The position numbers were made by a program, and so were the translations under genes. The notes under the pieces are model-generated. The model ran no database searches. It saw only the letters and a program-made list of their open reading frames with translations, and was not told where the DNA came from. Shown piece after piece: positions 1 to 6,749 of a DNA stretch of 12,076 nucleotides. The DNA is from DATBIS01 sp036556805 (GTDB taxonomy: Bacteria; Actinomycetota; UBA4738; HRBIN12), in contig DATBIS010000020.1 of the NCBI GenBank assembly GCA_036556805.1, positions 1-12,076 of the forward strand, written 5' to 3'. Positions within the stretch are counted from its first letter, which is position 1, and the number at the start of each line of letters is the position of its first letter.

Positions 1-2
1 GC

Positions 3-982
<980 letters not shown>

Positions 983-986
<4 letters not shown>

Positions 987-1369
987 CCGTCCGCGAGGAC
1001 CTCGCCGCGCGCGAGGCGGCGGCCTGGGACGAATTGCAGGCCCGGCTCGACGCCGGGAAGGTGGCCTTCGATTGGTCGGTGGCCGCGACCGCCGCGCACA
1101 TCGCGTGGTGGACCGACCGCACGGCCTCGATCCTCGAGGCCATCGACCGCGGCGCGCGGGACGAGATCCAGCAGGTCGAGGTCGACGAGGTGAACGAGCG
1201 CCTGATGCCGGAGTGGGAGGCCACGCCGGTCGATCGCGCACGCTCCGACCTCGAACGCGCTCGCGCGCGGATCGTGGCCGCCTGGCAGGGCATGCGAAAG
1301 ATCGACCGCGGCGTCGCCGGCCGCTTCGCGAGCGACTCGTTCGAGCACTACGAGGAGCACACCGCATGA
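983..1369 (+). CDS. DinB-fold protein (mycothiol-dependent maleylpyruvate isomerase-like), copy 1
   Basis: This small 128-residue protein has a likely DinB four-helix metal-binding fold. The start is GTG at 983, which overlaps the mmsA stop (GTGA), indicating translational coupling; there is no separate Shine-Dalgarno. Visible signs are the N-terminal AREAAAWDEL helix, the DWSVAATAAHIAWW segment with His39, and a C-terminal FEHYEEH with His122 and His126 spaced HxxxH. Three histidines in these positions are the usual metal ligands of the superfamily. Members act in thiol-dependent (mycothiol, bacillithiol) transfer or isomerisation, or are uncharacterised. It is shorter than the roughly 150-170 residues typical of DinB domains, because it stops straight after the HxxxH. 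It resembles the next gene (shared AREExAWD-like start and HYxEH end), so the two are probably tandem duplicates. The substrate is unknown. Confidence 0.8.
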
Positions 1370-1815
1370 CGATGGACCGGGACGAGCTGCTGGCACGGGA
1401 GGAGCGAGCCTGGGACGCGTTCTGGGCCGAGGTCGCGGGCGTGCCGGAGGAGCGCCGTTCGGCGGGGGACGTCGTTCCCGGCTGGTCGGTGCACGACCTC
1501 GTGTGGCACTGCGCCGCGTGGGCGGACTTTGCCGGCGAACACTTCGAGTCGCTCGAACCGGGGCCGTTCGTCGACCCCTTCGACGCCCACGACGATGCCG
1601 ATTGGGACGGCGTGAACGACGACATCGCGACGGCGTCGAAGGCCATGTCGTGGGACGAGGTCGTCGAGGGAACCCAGCGCGCGCGCGTGCGAGCGCGAGC
1701 GGCCCTGACCGCGCTCCCCGACGTGTCCGATGCGGCCGCCGCATGGTTCGGCGAGGAGACGTTCGTGCACTACGACGAGCACGCGCTGCACGTTCGCGCG
1801 TTCCTCGACGGCTGA
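1366..1815 (+). CDS. DinB-fold protein (mycothiol-dependent maleylpyruvate isomerase-like), copy 2
   Basis: This 149-residue protein belongs to the same fold family as the preceding gene. ATG at 1366 overlaps the upstream stop (ATGA), and a GAGGAG at 1352-1357 lies 8 nt before it; a second ATG at 1372 is possible but less well placed. The N-terminus reads LLAREERAWDAFWAEV, followed by GWSVHDLVWHCAAW with candidate ligand His48. The C-terminus has TFVHYDEHALHVRAFL with His135 and His139 (HxxxH). The three-histidine pattern suggests a metal-dependent enzyme, by family knowledge a thiol-dependent isomerase or transferase. It is a more complete DinB domain than copy 1, with a helix after the HxxxH. 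Coupling to mmsA suggests a role alongside semialdehyde catabolism, for example handling reactive intermediates, but this is inference only. Confidence 0.83.
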   Translation: MTMDRDELLAREERAWDAFWAEVAGVPEERRSAGDVVPGWSVHDLVWHCAAWADFAGEHFESLEPGPFVDPFDAHDDADWDGVNDDIATASKAMSWDEVVEGTQRARVRARAALTALPDVSDAAAAWFGEETFVHYDEHALHVRAFLDG

Positions 1816-1845
1816 GCTCGTTACCGCGTCGAAACCCGCCCGGAT

Positions 1846-1851
1846 TATCCT
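1846..1851 (+). promoter_or_regulatory. Candidate -10 box for the Rieske oxygenase gene
   Basis: TATCCT lies in the 70-bp gap between the DinB gene and the Rieske gene and would start RNA near 1858. No convincing -35 is present: the closest, TTACCG at 1821-1826, is 19 nt away. The box resembles the TAnnnT boxes seen upstream of other genes here. Readthrough from the mmsA operon is equally possible. Confidence 0.35.
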
Positions 1852-1870
1852 GGTCGCTCACCCGCCCGTT

Positions 1871-1875
1871 GGAGG
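1871..1875 (+). promoter_or_regulatory. Ribosome binding site deciding the Rieske gene start
   Basis: GGAGG sits 10 nt before the ATG at 1886. It is the reason for choosing this start over the open frame that continues upstream to 1730 inside the DinB gene. Confidence 0.75.
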
Positions 1876-1885
1876 AACGTTCGTC

Positions 1886-3034
1886 ATGAGCCGAACCGAG
1901 CAGATCAACATCCGCGACGACTCGAGGGACTGGCGGCCGCGCGCCACGCTCGGTCGCGACGACTACGCCAGTGCGGAGGTCTACGACCAGGAACGCGAAC
2001 GCATCTGGTGGGGCGATTGGGTGTGCGTGGGTCGCACCGAGGAGGTCGCGAACCCCGGCGACTACGTCGTGCGCGATGTGGCCGGCGAGTCGGTGTTCGT
2101 CACGCGCAACCTGCAGGGCGAGCTTCGCTCGTTCTACAACGTGTGCAGCCATCGGGGCACGAAGTTCCTCGACGAGCCGGGCGGCAGCGCGCGCAAGGCG
2201 TTCGTGTGCCCGTACCACGCCTGGACCTTCGACCTGAATGGGCAGCTCGTGGGCTCGCCGAACGTGAAGGAGGACGAGCGGTTCGACCGCGCCGACCACC
2301 CGCTCTACGGCATCGAGGTCGACACCTACGCGGGCTTCATCTTCCTCAACATGGCCGAACGGCCACGACCGCTGCTCGAGGCGCTCACCGACGGCGCCGA
2401 GTCGATCACGAACTTCGACCGCTACAAGATGGAGGAGCTCAAGGTCGGCGTCCGGATCACCTACGAAGTGGCCGCGAACTGGAAGATCGTCGTCGAGAAC
2501 TACAACGAGTGCCTGCACTGCCCGCAGATCCACCCCGAGCTCGTGCAGGTCGTGCCGCTCTTCCGGTTCGGGGAGGTGTGGGACGAGGAGACGCGCGACG
2601 ACGGCAACTGGATGGTGGAAGGCGCGACGAGCTTCACCGCGGACGGCACATCCGAGCTGCCGAAGCTCCCGGGGCTCGCGCCGGAGGACTACCGGATGTA
2701 CTACGGCAGCTACGAGTTCCCGAACCTCTTGCTGAACCTCCACCCCGACTGCGGCATGTACTACCTCCTGTATCCGAAGGGCCCGAGCCACACGACGGTC
2801 GTGAGCGAGTTCCTCTTCCGGCCGGAGACGATCGAAGGCCCGAACTTCAGGCCGCAGCCGGTCGTGGAGTTCTGGGACCTCATCTCCAAGCAGGACTGGG
2901 AGGTGTGCGCGCGCGCCCAACTGGGCGTGTCGTCGCGCGCCTTCACCCGCGGCGTGTACCCGAGACAGGACCGGTTCCTGTACTGGTTCAACGAGGAGTG
3001 GCGCGTGAAGATGGGCCGCCGGCCGCTCGGTTAG
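1886..3034 (+). CDS. Rieske non-heme iron oxygenase alpha subunit, quaternary-amine demethylase-like
   Basis: This 382-residue oxygenase component would use O2 and electrons from a reductase to hydroxylate or demethylate a small substrate in the cytoplasm. The N-terminal Rieske domain (about residues 44-155) has C87-S-H89 and C108-P-Y-H111, binding the 2Fe-2S cluster. The C-terminal SRPBCC-type catalytic domain has NECLHCPQIHP, giving iron ligands His211 and His216, with Asp337 (KQDWEVC) as probable third ligand. Glu208 occupies the position that is Asp in ring-hydroxylating dioxygenases. That pattern and the E-C-x-H-C-P motif are typical of the glycine betaine, carnitine and stachydrine monooxygenase group. 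I infer an N-demethylase or related activity; the exact substrate is not readable. No beta subunit, ferredoxin or reductase is in the window, so electrons must come from elsewhere. It is convergent with ribokinase, only 2 bp between the stops. Confidence 0.9.
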   Translation: MSRTEQINIRDDSRDWRPRATLGRDDYASAEVYDQERERIWWGDWVCVGRTEEVANPGDYVVRDVAGESVFVTRNLQGELRSFYNVCSHRGTKFLDEPGGSARKAFVCPYHAWTFDLNGQLVGSPNVKEDERFDRADHPLYGIEVDTYAGFIFLNMAERPRPLLEALTDGAESITNFDRYKMEELKVGVRITYEVAANWKIVVENYNECLHCPQIHPELVQVVPLFRFGEVWDEETRDDGNWMVEGATSFTADGTSELPKLPGLAPEDYRMYYGSYEFPNLLLNLHPDCGMYYLLYPKGPSHTTVVSEFLFRPETIEGPNFRPQPVVEFWDLISKQDWEVCARAQLGVSSRAFTRGVYPRQDRFLYWFNEEWRVKMGRRPLG

Positions 3035-3036
3035 GT

Positions 3037-3921
3037 TCAACGCGGCGCGACGACGGCCCGCTCGATCTCCTCACGGGTGGGCATGCCTTCGCGCGCGCCG
3101 GGCTTCGTCACCGAAAGACCGGCGGCCACGACCGCGCGCTCGACGCATTCGCGGAGCGGGCGGCCCTCGAGCAGCGCCGCGGCGAGGACGCCATTGAAGC
3201 AGTCACCGGCGCCGGTCGCGTCGACCGCGTCGACGTCCACGCCGGGAACGTCCTCGATCGTGGCGCCCGCGTGGATCCGGGCGCCGTCGGCGCCGCGCGT
3301 CTCGATCACGACGACGCCGTCGGGCACGTCGCCGAGTGCGGCGAGCTCGGTTTCGTTCGGCGTGACGTAGGTCGCGAGCGTCAGCAGCTCCCGCGCCGCC
3401 GCCGACGCGGGCGCCGGGTTCAGGACGAACGGCAGGCCGCGGTCCCGACACCACTCGCCGGCGGCGCGCACGGACACGAGCGGAACCTCCAGGCTCGCGA
3501 GGACCGCGGCAGGGTCGACGCGTTCGAGCGAGCTCATGACGAGGTCGCTCGTGAGGCGGTCGTTCGCACCGGGCGCGACCGTGATGAGGTTCTCTCCGTC
3601 GCGGTCGACCACGATGAGCGCGATACCGGTGGGCGCGTCATCGACGACGCCCACGCCGCTCGTGTCGATGGACTCCACGCGCAGGGCCTCGAGCGCGGCG
3701 CGGCTCAGGTCTTCGTCGTTGCCGACGGCGGCGACGAGCGCGACCTCCCCCGCGTCGTTCCCCAGCGCGCGCGCGGCGGCCACCGCCTGGTTGCCGCCCT
3801 TCCCGCCGTGATGCCGTGCGAAGGTCCCCCCGATCACGGTCTCGCCCGGACCCGGGAGATGATCGGTGGTCACGACGAGGTCGACGTTCACCGCGCCGAT
3901 CACGACGAGCGCGCGGGTCAC
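3037..3921 (-). CDS. rbsK: Ribokinase (PfkB family carbohydrate kinase)
   Basis: This enzyme phosphorylates D-ribose with ATP to ribose-5-phosphate in the cytoplasm. The 294 residues fit the family's roughly 300. Visible motifs are NVD (residues 12-14) and PGPGETV (24-29) for sugar binding, PfkB signature 1 GGKGGNQA (39-46), PGAN (117-120), TPNETE (187-192), and PfkB signature 2 DATGAGDCFNG (234-244), with Asp240 as catalytic base. The start is GTG at 3921, which overlaps the TGA of the upstream nucleoside hydrolase by 4 nt (GTGA), so the two are probably co-translated. The pairing fits: the hydrolase releases ribose that this kinase traps. Other PfkB sugars cannot be excluded, but the GGKGGNQA and DATGAGD pattern and the neighbour make ribose the best choice. 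Confidence 0.93.
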   Translation of the reverse strand: MTRALVVIGAVNVDLVVTTDHLPGPGETVIGGTFARHHGGKGGNQAVAAARALGNDAGEVALVAAVGNDEDLSRAALEALRVESIDTSGVGVVDDAPTGIALIVVDRDGENLITVAPGANDRLTSDLVMSSLERVDPAAVLASLEVPLVSVRAAGEWCRDRGLPFVLNPAPASAAARELLTLATYVTPNETELAALGDVPDGVVVIETRGADGARIHAGATIEDVPGVDVDAVDATGAGDCFNGVLAAALLEGRPLRECVERAVVAAGLSVTKPGAREGMPTREEIERAVVAPR

Positions 3922-4916
3922 CGCTGGGCCTCGACGAGCGCCCGGAGGCGCCCGACGAATCGTTCACTGAAGGCACGTTCGTCGATGTCGAGCGCCACGC
4001 GCGCGTTGTCGTCGACCTCCCATCCCACGGGCCAGGGGCTCCGTCGGAGCCCGAGCAGGTCGGCGACCGTCTCGCCGACCGTCCACCGACCGTCGGTTTC
4101 CACCTCCACGCGCGTCGTCTGCAGGGTGACCAGCGTGGGGTCGATCGCGGCCGCCACCGCGAGGGGGTCGTGCATGCACGCGCCGTCGAGGCCGCGCGTC
4201 GACGCGTAGAAGTCCATGTAGAACGGCACCGCGTCGCGGAGGAACGCGGCGACGGGCGCGCCGGGCGCGGGCTCGAGGATTGCTCCGAGGTCGTCGCGGC
4301 GAAGCACCGCGCGCTCGGTGACGTCGAGCCCGACGCAGAGCGGAAGCTTCGGCTCGGCCGCTCCGGCGAACCCGCGGAACACCGCCTGGGCGGCGTCGGG
4401 GTCCATCCAGATGTTCGCCTCGGCCGCCGGCGTCGTGTTCCCCGCGCGCGCGAAGGCGCCTCCCATGATCGCGAAGCCCCCGAGCAAGTTCGGGAGGTCG
4501 GGTTCGGCCGCGACCGCGATCGCGACGTTGGTGAGCGGTCCCGTCGCGACGAGCTGGACCTCACCTGGCCGCGAGCGCGCGGTCGCGACGATGAGCTCCG
4601 CGGCCGAGCGTTCCGACGGCGCGCGCGCGGGCGTCGGCGGCGTGACGAGCCCGACGCCCTCCGGTCCGTGCACGACGGGGAACGGCTCGTGGTCGCGCAC
4701 CAGCGGCTTCGCCGCGCCCTCGGCGACCTCGACGTCGCCGCGACCCGCGACCTCGAGCACGTGCAGGGTGTTGCGGACCGCCTGCGCGACCGTGACGTTC
4801 CCCATCACGCACGTGGCGCCGATGAGCTCGACCTCGGGGGACGCGCACGCGTAGAGGAGCGCCAGCGCGTCGTCCACGCCGGTGTCGACGTCGAGGATCA
4901 ACGGCGTCGGGCCCAC
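3918..4916 (-). CDS. Nucleoside hydrolase (inosine-uridine preferring type)
   Basis: This enzyme hydrolyses the N-glycosidic bond of ribonucleosides to free base and ribose, using a bound Ca2+. The chosen start is GTG at 4916, giving 332 residues. The upstream open frame is only the shadow of prs on the opposite strand. The family's calcium/ribose motif is present as DVDTGVDDALAL with Asp9, Asp11, Asp15 and Asp16. Also present are the LVATGPLTNVA segment (122-132), the AEANIWMDP segment (165-173) equivalent to the ribose-contacting AEFNI..DP, and CMHDPLAVA with His249 and Asp250, the usual active-site His-Asp. TAGCCT lies 7 nt before the GTG and no Shine-Dalgarno is seen, suggesting a leaderless transcript. 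It forms an operon with ribokinase. Base preference (purine or pyrimidine) cannot be told from sequence. Confidence 0.93.
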   Translation of the reverse strand: MGPTPLILDVDTGVDDALALLYACASPEVELIGATCVMGNVTVAQAVRNTLHVLEVAGRGDVEVAEGAAKPLVRDHEPFPVVHGPEGVGLVTPPTPARAPSERSAAELIVATARSRPGEVQLVATGPLTNVAIAVAAEPDLPNLLGGFAIMGGAFARAGNTTPAAEANIWMDPDAAQAVFRGFAGAAEPKLPLCVGLDVTERAVLRRDDLGAILEPAPGAPVAAFLRDAVPFYMDFYASTRGLDGACMHDPLAVAAAIDPTLVTLQTTRVEVETDGRWTVGETVADLLGLRRSPWPVGWEVDDNARVALDIDERAFSERFVGRLRALVEAQR

Positions 4917-4923
4917 GGCCCGA

Positions 4924-4929
4924 AGGCTA
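4924..4929 (-). promoter_or_regulatory. Candidate -10 box giving a leaderless nucleoside hydrolase mRNA
   Basis: On the minus strand TAGCCT is followed by 7 nt and then the GTG start. This spacing would place the RNA start at or next to the start codon, which would explain the lack of a ribosome binding site. No clear -35 box is visible. Confidence 0.45.
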
Positions 4930-4955
4930 CCCGAGCCGGCGAACGTCTCCCGGGG

Positions 4956-4961
4956 TATCGT
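4956..4961 (+). promoter_or_regulatory. Candidate -10 box giving a leaderless prs mRNA
   Basis: TATCGT is followed by 6 nt and then GTG at 4968. The geometry mirrors the divergent nucleoside hydrolase box 26 bp away. It supports GTG 4968 over the internal ATG 4995 as the prs start. No clear -35 box is visible. Confidence 0.45.
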
Positions 4962-4967
4962 CGCCTC

Positions 4968-5921
4968 GTGGAGACCACGGCGGGCGACGACTTCATGCTG
5001 TTCGCCGGCTCCGGGAGTCTCGAGCTCGGTCGAAACGTCGCCGCCTACCTCGATCACCGGCTCGCCGATGGCGAGACGATCCGATTCTCCGAGGGGAACC
5101 TCTTCGTGCGTGTCTTGGAGAACGTTCGAGGCAGAGACACCTTCGTGATCCAGGGGACGAGCCTCCCCGCGAACGACAACTTCATGGAGCTGCTGTTCTG
5201 GATCGACGCGATCAAGCGCGCCAGCGCGACCTCGGTGACGGCCGTGATCCCCTACTTCAGCTACGCGAAGGGCGACAAGAAGGACGAGCCGCGCGTGTCG
5301 ATCCGCGCCCGCGTCTGCGCGGATGCGATCGAGGCGGCGGGAGCCGACCGCGTGGTCACCATGGACCTGCACGCCCCGCAGGTTCAGGGGTTCTTCAAGA
5401 TCCCGCTCGACGACCTGTACGCGGTGCCGGTGTTGTGCGACGTGATCCGGTCGAGGGCCCTGCCGAACCTGGTCGTCGTCGCGCCGGACGCGGGGTTCGT
5501 GAAGAAGGCGAGGCTCTATGCCGAGCGACTCGCTGCGCCCCTCGCCATCGCGGACAAGCGCCGCGTCGATCACACCGAGCGCGCGGAGGTGCTGGCGTTG
5601 ATCGGCGACGTCGCCGGGTGCACGGCGCTGATCGTCGACGACTTCACGATCTCGGCCGGCACCCTCATCGAGGCGGCGCGGTTGCTGCTCGAGCGGGGGG
5701 CGAGCGCCGTCGTCGCGGCCGTCACGCACAACCTTCTCCTCGAGGAGGCGGTGGCACGTTTGGATGCGAGCGACATCCAGCTCCTGTTGACGACCGACAC
5801 GATCGAGCATCCTCTCGCGGGTCTGTCGAAGAAGACCGAGGTCGTCTCGGTCGCTCCGCTGTTCGGTGAGGCGATTCGCCGGATCTCCCGGCGCGAGAGC
5901 ATCAGCGTGCTGTTTCAGTAG
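4968..5921 (+). CDS. prs: Ribose-phosphate pyrophosphokinase (PRPP synthetase), divergent form
   Basis: This enzyme is predicted to make PRPP from ribose-5-phosphate and ATP. GTG at 4968 gives 317 residues; ATG at 4995 would give 308. Two phosphoribosyltransferase-type halves are visible. Conserved parts are FAGSGSLELG (12-21), PANDNFMELL (67-76), DLHAPQVQGFF (133-143) with His135, ADKRR (196-200, catalytic loop Lys/Arg), the PRPP loop VDDFTISAGTL (223-233) and AEAIRRISxxESIS-like GEAIRRISRRESIS at the end. It departs from classical bacterial Prs at positions that matter: the ATP-contacting YARQDRK is YAKGDKK (99-105), VPITAK is VSIRAR, PDIGGV is PDAGFV, and DTGGT in the PRPP loop is ISAGT. 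It may be a second, specialised PRPP synthetase or a relative with changed nucleotide use. It is divergent from nucleoside hydrolase/ribokinase, which would supply its substrate. Confidence 0.85.
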   Translation: METTAGDDFMLFAGSGSLELGRNVAAYLDHRLADGETIRFSEGNLFVRVLENVRGRDTFVIQGTSLPANDNFMELLFWIDAIKRASATSVTAVIPYFSYAKGDKKDEPRVSIRARVCADAIEAAGADRVVTMDLHAPQVQGFFKIPLDDLYAVPVLCDVIRSRALPNLVVVAPDAGFVKKARLYAERLAAPLAIADKRRVDHTERAEVLALIGDVAGCTALIVDDFTISAGTLIEAARLLLERGASAVVAAVTHNLLLEEAVARLDASDIQLLLTTDTIEHPLAGLSKKTEVVSVAPLFGEAIRRISRRESISVLFQ

Positions 5922-5928
5922 CGCGGAG

Positions 5929-6558
5929 CTACGCGGGGGCCGGCTCCATCGCGAACCCGATCAGCTTCGCGGCGACCTCCATGCAGACGCGCTGCATCCG
6001 CACGGCCGAAAGCGTGCTGTCGTTCATGAGGACCTGCACCGCGAGGCCGTCGATCAAGGCGCCCAGCTCGAGGCCGAGCTCGTCCGCGTCGTCGCCCTCG
6101 GGGAACTCGCCGGTGGAACGCCCGTGGCGGATCACGTCGGCGATCGACTGGCGCCAGCGCCGGTCGAGCACCTCCCGCTCCTTCGCCATCGACGGATCGC
6201 GCAGCGCGAGCACCCAGATCTCGATCCAGAGCGCCCACTCGTCGAGCCGCTCGAACTCGGCGAGGAGACCGGGCACCGAGAGCTCGACCAGCCGCTCGAG
6301 CTGCTTGCGCGCCGACTGCATGCGGCGGAGCTCACGCGAGAGGCGAAGGTAGAACTGGTCGTTCGCGAACGTGAGCGCCTCGACCAGCAGGCGGTCCTTC
6401 GATTCGAAGTAGTACAGGATCAGGCCGGGGGAGACCCCGCATTGCTCCGCGATGTCGGAGATCCGCGTGTCGGCGAGCCCGCGGTCCGTGATGACGCGCG
6501 CCGCGGCCTCCAGGATCTCCTGGTGCCGGTCCTTCGTCGCCTGCCGGTTCCTCGCCAT
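5929..6558 (-). CDS. TetR-family transcriptional regulator, BetI-like C-terminal domain
   Basis: This 209-residue protein is a likely dimeric DNA-binding repressor. The N-terminal TetR domain covers about residues 12-58, with the helix-turn-helix TRISDIAEQCGVSPGLILYY (31-50) and the usual following FESKDRLL. The C-terminal region, with LDEWALWIEIWVLALRDP and RRWRQSIADVI, looks like the BetI-type ligand-binding domain (TetR_C_6). That group senses small catabolic compounds, choline in BetI itself. ATG at 6558 is preceded by AGGAG (6564-6568 on the minus strand), which fixes the start. It faces the FAD oxidoreductase operon across 191 bp carrying two inverted operator-like arms and promoters for both directions, so it probably represses itself and that operon. 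It is convergent with prs, with 7 bp between genes. The ligand is unknown. Confidence 0.92.
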   Translation of the reverse strand: MARNRQATKDRHQEILEAAARVITDRGLADTRISDIAEQCGVSPGLILYYFESKDRLLVEALTFANDQFYLRLSRELRRMQSARKQLERLVELSVPGLLAEFERLDEWALWIEIWVLALRDPSMAKEREVLDRRWRQSIADVIRHGRSTGEFPEGDDADELGLELGALIDGLAVQVLMNDSTLSAVRMQRVCMEVAAKLIGFAMEPAPA

Positions 6559-6611
6559 CCGGACTCCTGAACGCCGTGCAGTCCCGCGGGCCGTTCGGCG
6601 CCTTTCTTGTT

Positions 6612-6629
6612 TGAACGGCCAGCCAACTC
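6612..6629. promoter_or_regulatory. Candidate TetR operator, left arm (tetR side)
   Basis: TGAACGGCCAGCCAACTC matches the reverse complement of 6674-6691 at 17 of 18 positions. Its core is an imperfect palindrome TGA-N2-GGCC-N2-CCA. It overlaps the predicted -10 box of tetR, a position suited to autorepression. Confidence 0.7.
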
Positions 6630-6653
6630 TACCCCCTTGAGCAGCACTGTCAA
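6626..6653 (-). promoter_or_regulatory. Predicted tetR promoter
   Basis: On the minus strand a perfect TTGACA -35 (6648-6653) is followed after 16 nt by TAGAGT (6626-6631, 4 of 6 consensus bases). The -10 overlaps the left operator arm. RNA would begin near 6619, leaving a leader of about 60 nt before the tetR ATG. Confidence 0.6.
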
Positions 6654-6673
6654 TCGCGACGGCCCCGTCGGCG

Positions 6674-6691
6674 GAGTTGACTGGCCGTTCA
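6674..6691. promoter_or_regulatory. Candidate TetR operator, right arm (oxidoreductase side)
   Basis: GAGTTGACTGGCCGTTCA is the inverted partner of 6612-6629, 44 bp apart edge to edge and 66 bp between GGCC centres. Its core TGACTGGCCGTTCA is a palindrome of the form TGA-N2-GGCC-N2-TCA, typical of TetR-family operators. It contains the predicted -35 of the oxidoreductase promoter. Confidence 0.72.
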
Positions 6692-6706
6692 GATTCGAGA
6701 GATGAT
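6677..6706 (+). promoter_or_regulatory. Predicted promoter of the FAD oxidoreductase operon
   Basis: TTGACT (6677-6682, 5 of 6 consensus bases) is followed after 18 nt by GATGAT (6701-6706, 4 of 6). The -35 lies within the right operator arm, so a bound TetR dimer would block RNA polymerase. RNA would begin near 6713. Confidence 0.5.
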
Positions 6707-6736
6707 ACGCGGCGACGAGGGCCGACCCGGGCCGGC

Positions 6737-6742
6737 GGGAGG
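6737..6742 (+). promoter_or_regulatory. Ribosome binding site deciding the oxidoreductase start
   Basis: GGGAGG lies 7 nt before ATG 6750. It favours this start over the in-frame ATG at 6702, which overlaps the predicted -10 box and would add 16 low-complexity residues ahead of the FAD motif. Confidence 0.8.
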
Positions 6743-6749
6743 ACACGAG

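Noticed and set aside
2008..4209. 733-codon plus-strand open frame over the Rieske gene, ribokinase and nucleoside hydrolase
   Set aside because: Composition is arginine-rich and motif-free, and it covers clear genes in other frames, including two on the opposite strand.
3816..4967. In-frame plus-strand extension upstream of prs
   Set aside because: It is antisense to nucleoside hydrolase and ribokinase, and Prs homology begins only after the GTG at 4968.
5918..5932. Small hairpin GTAGC/GCTAC at the prs-tetR junction as a bidirectional terminator
   Set aside because: The stem is only 5 bp, there is no T-run on either side, and the arms are made by the two facing TAG stop codons.
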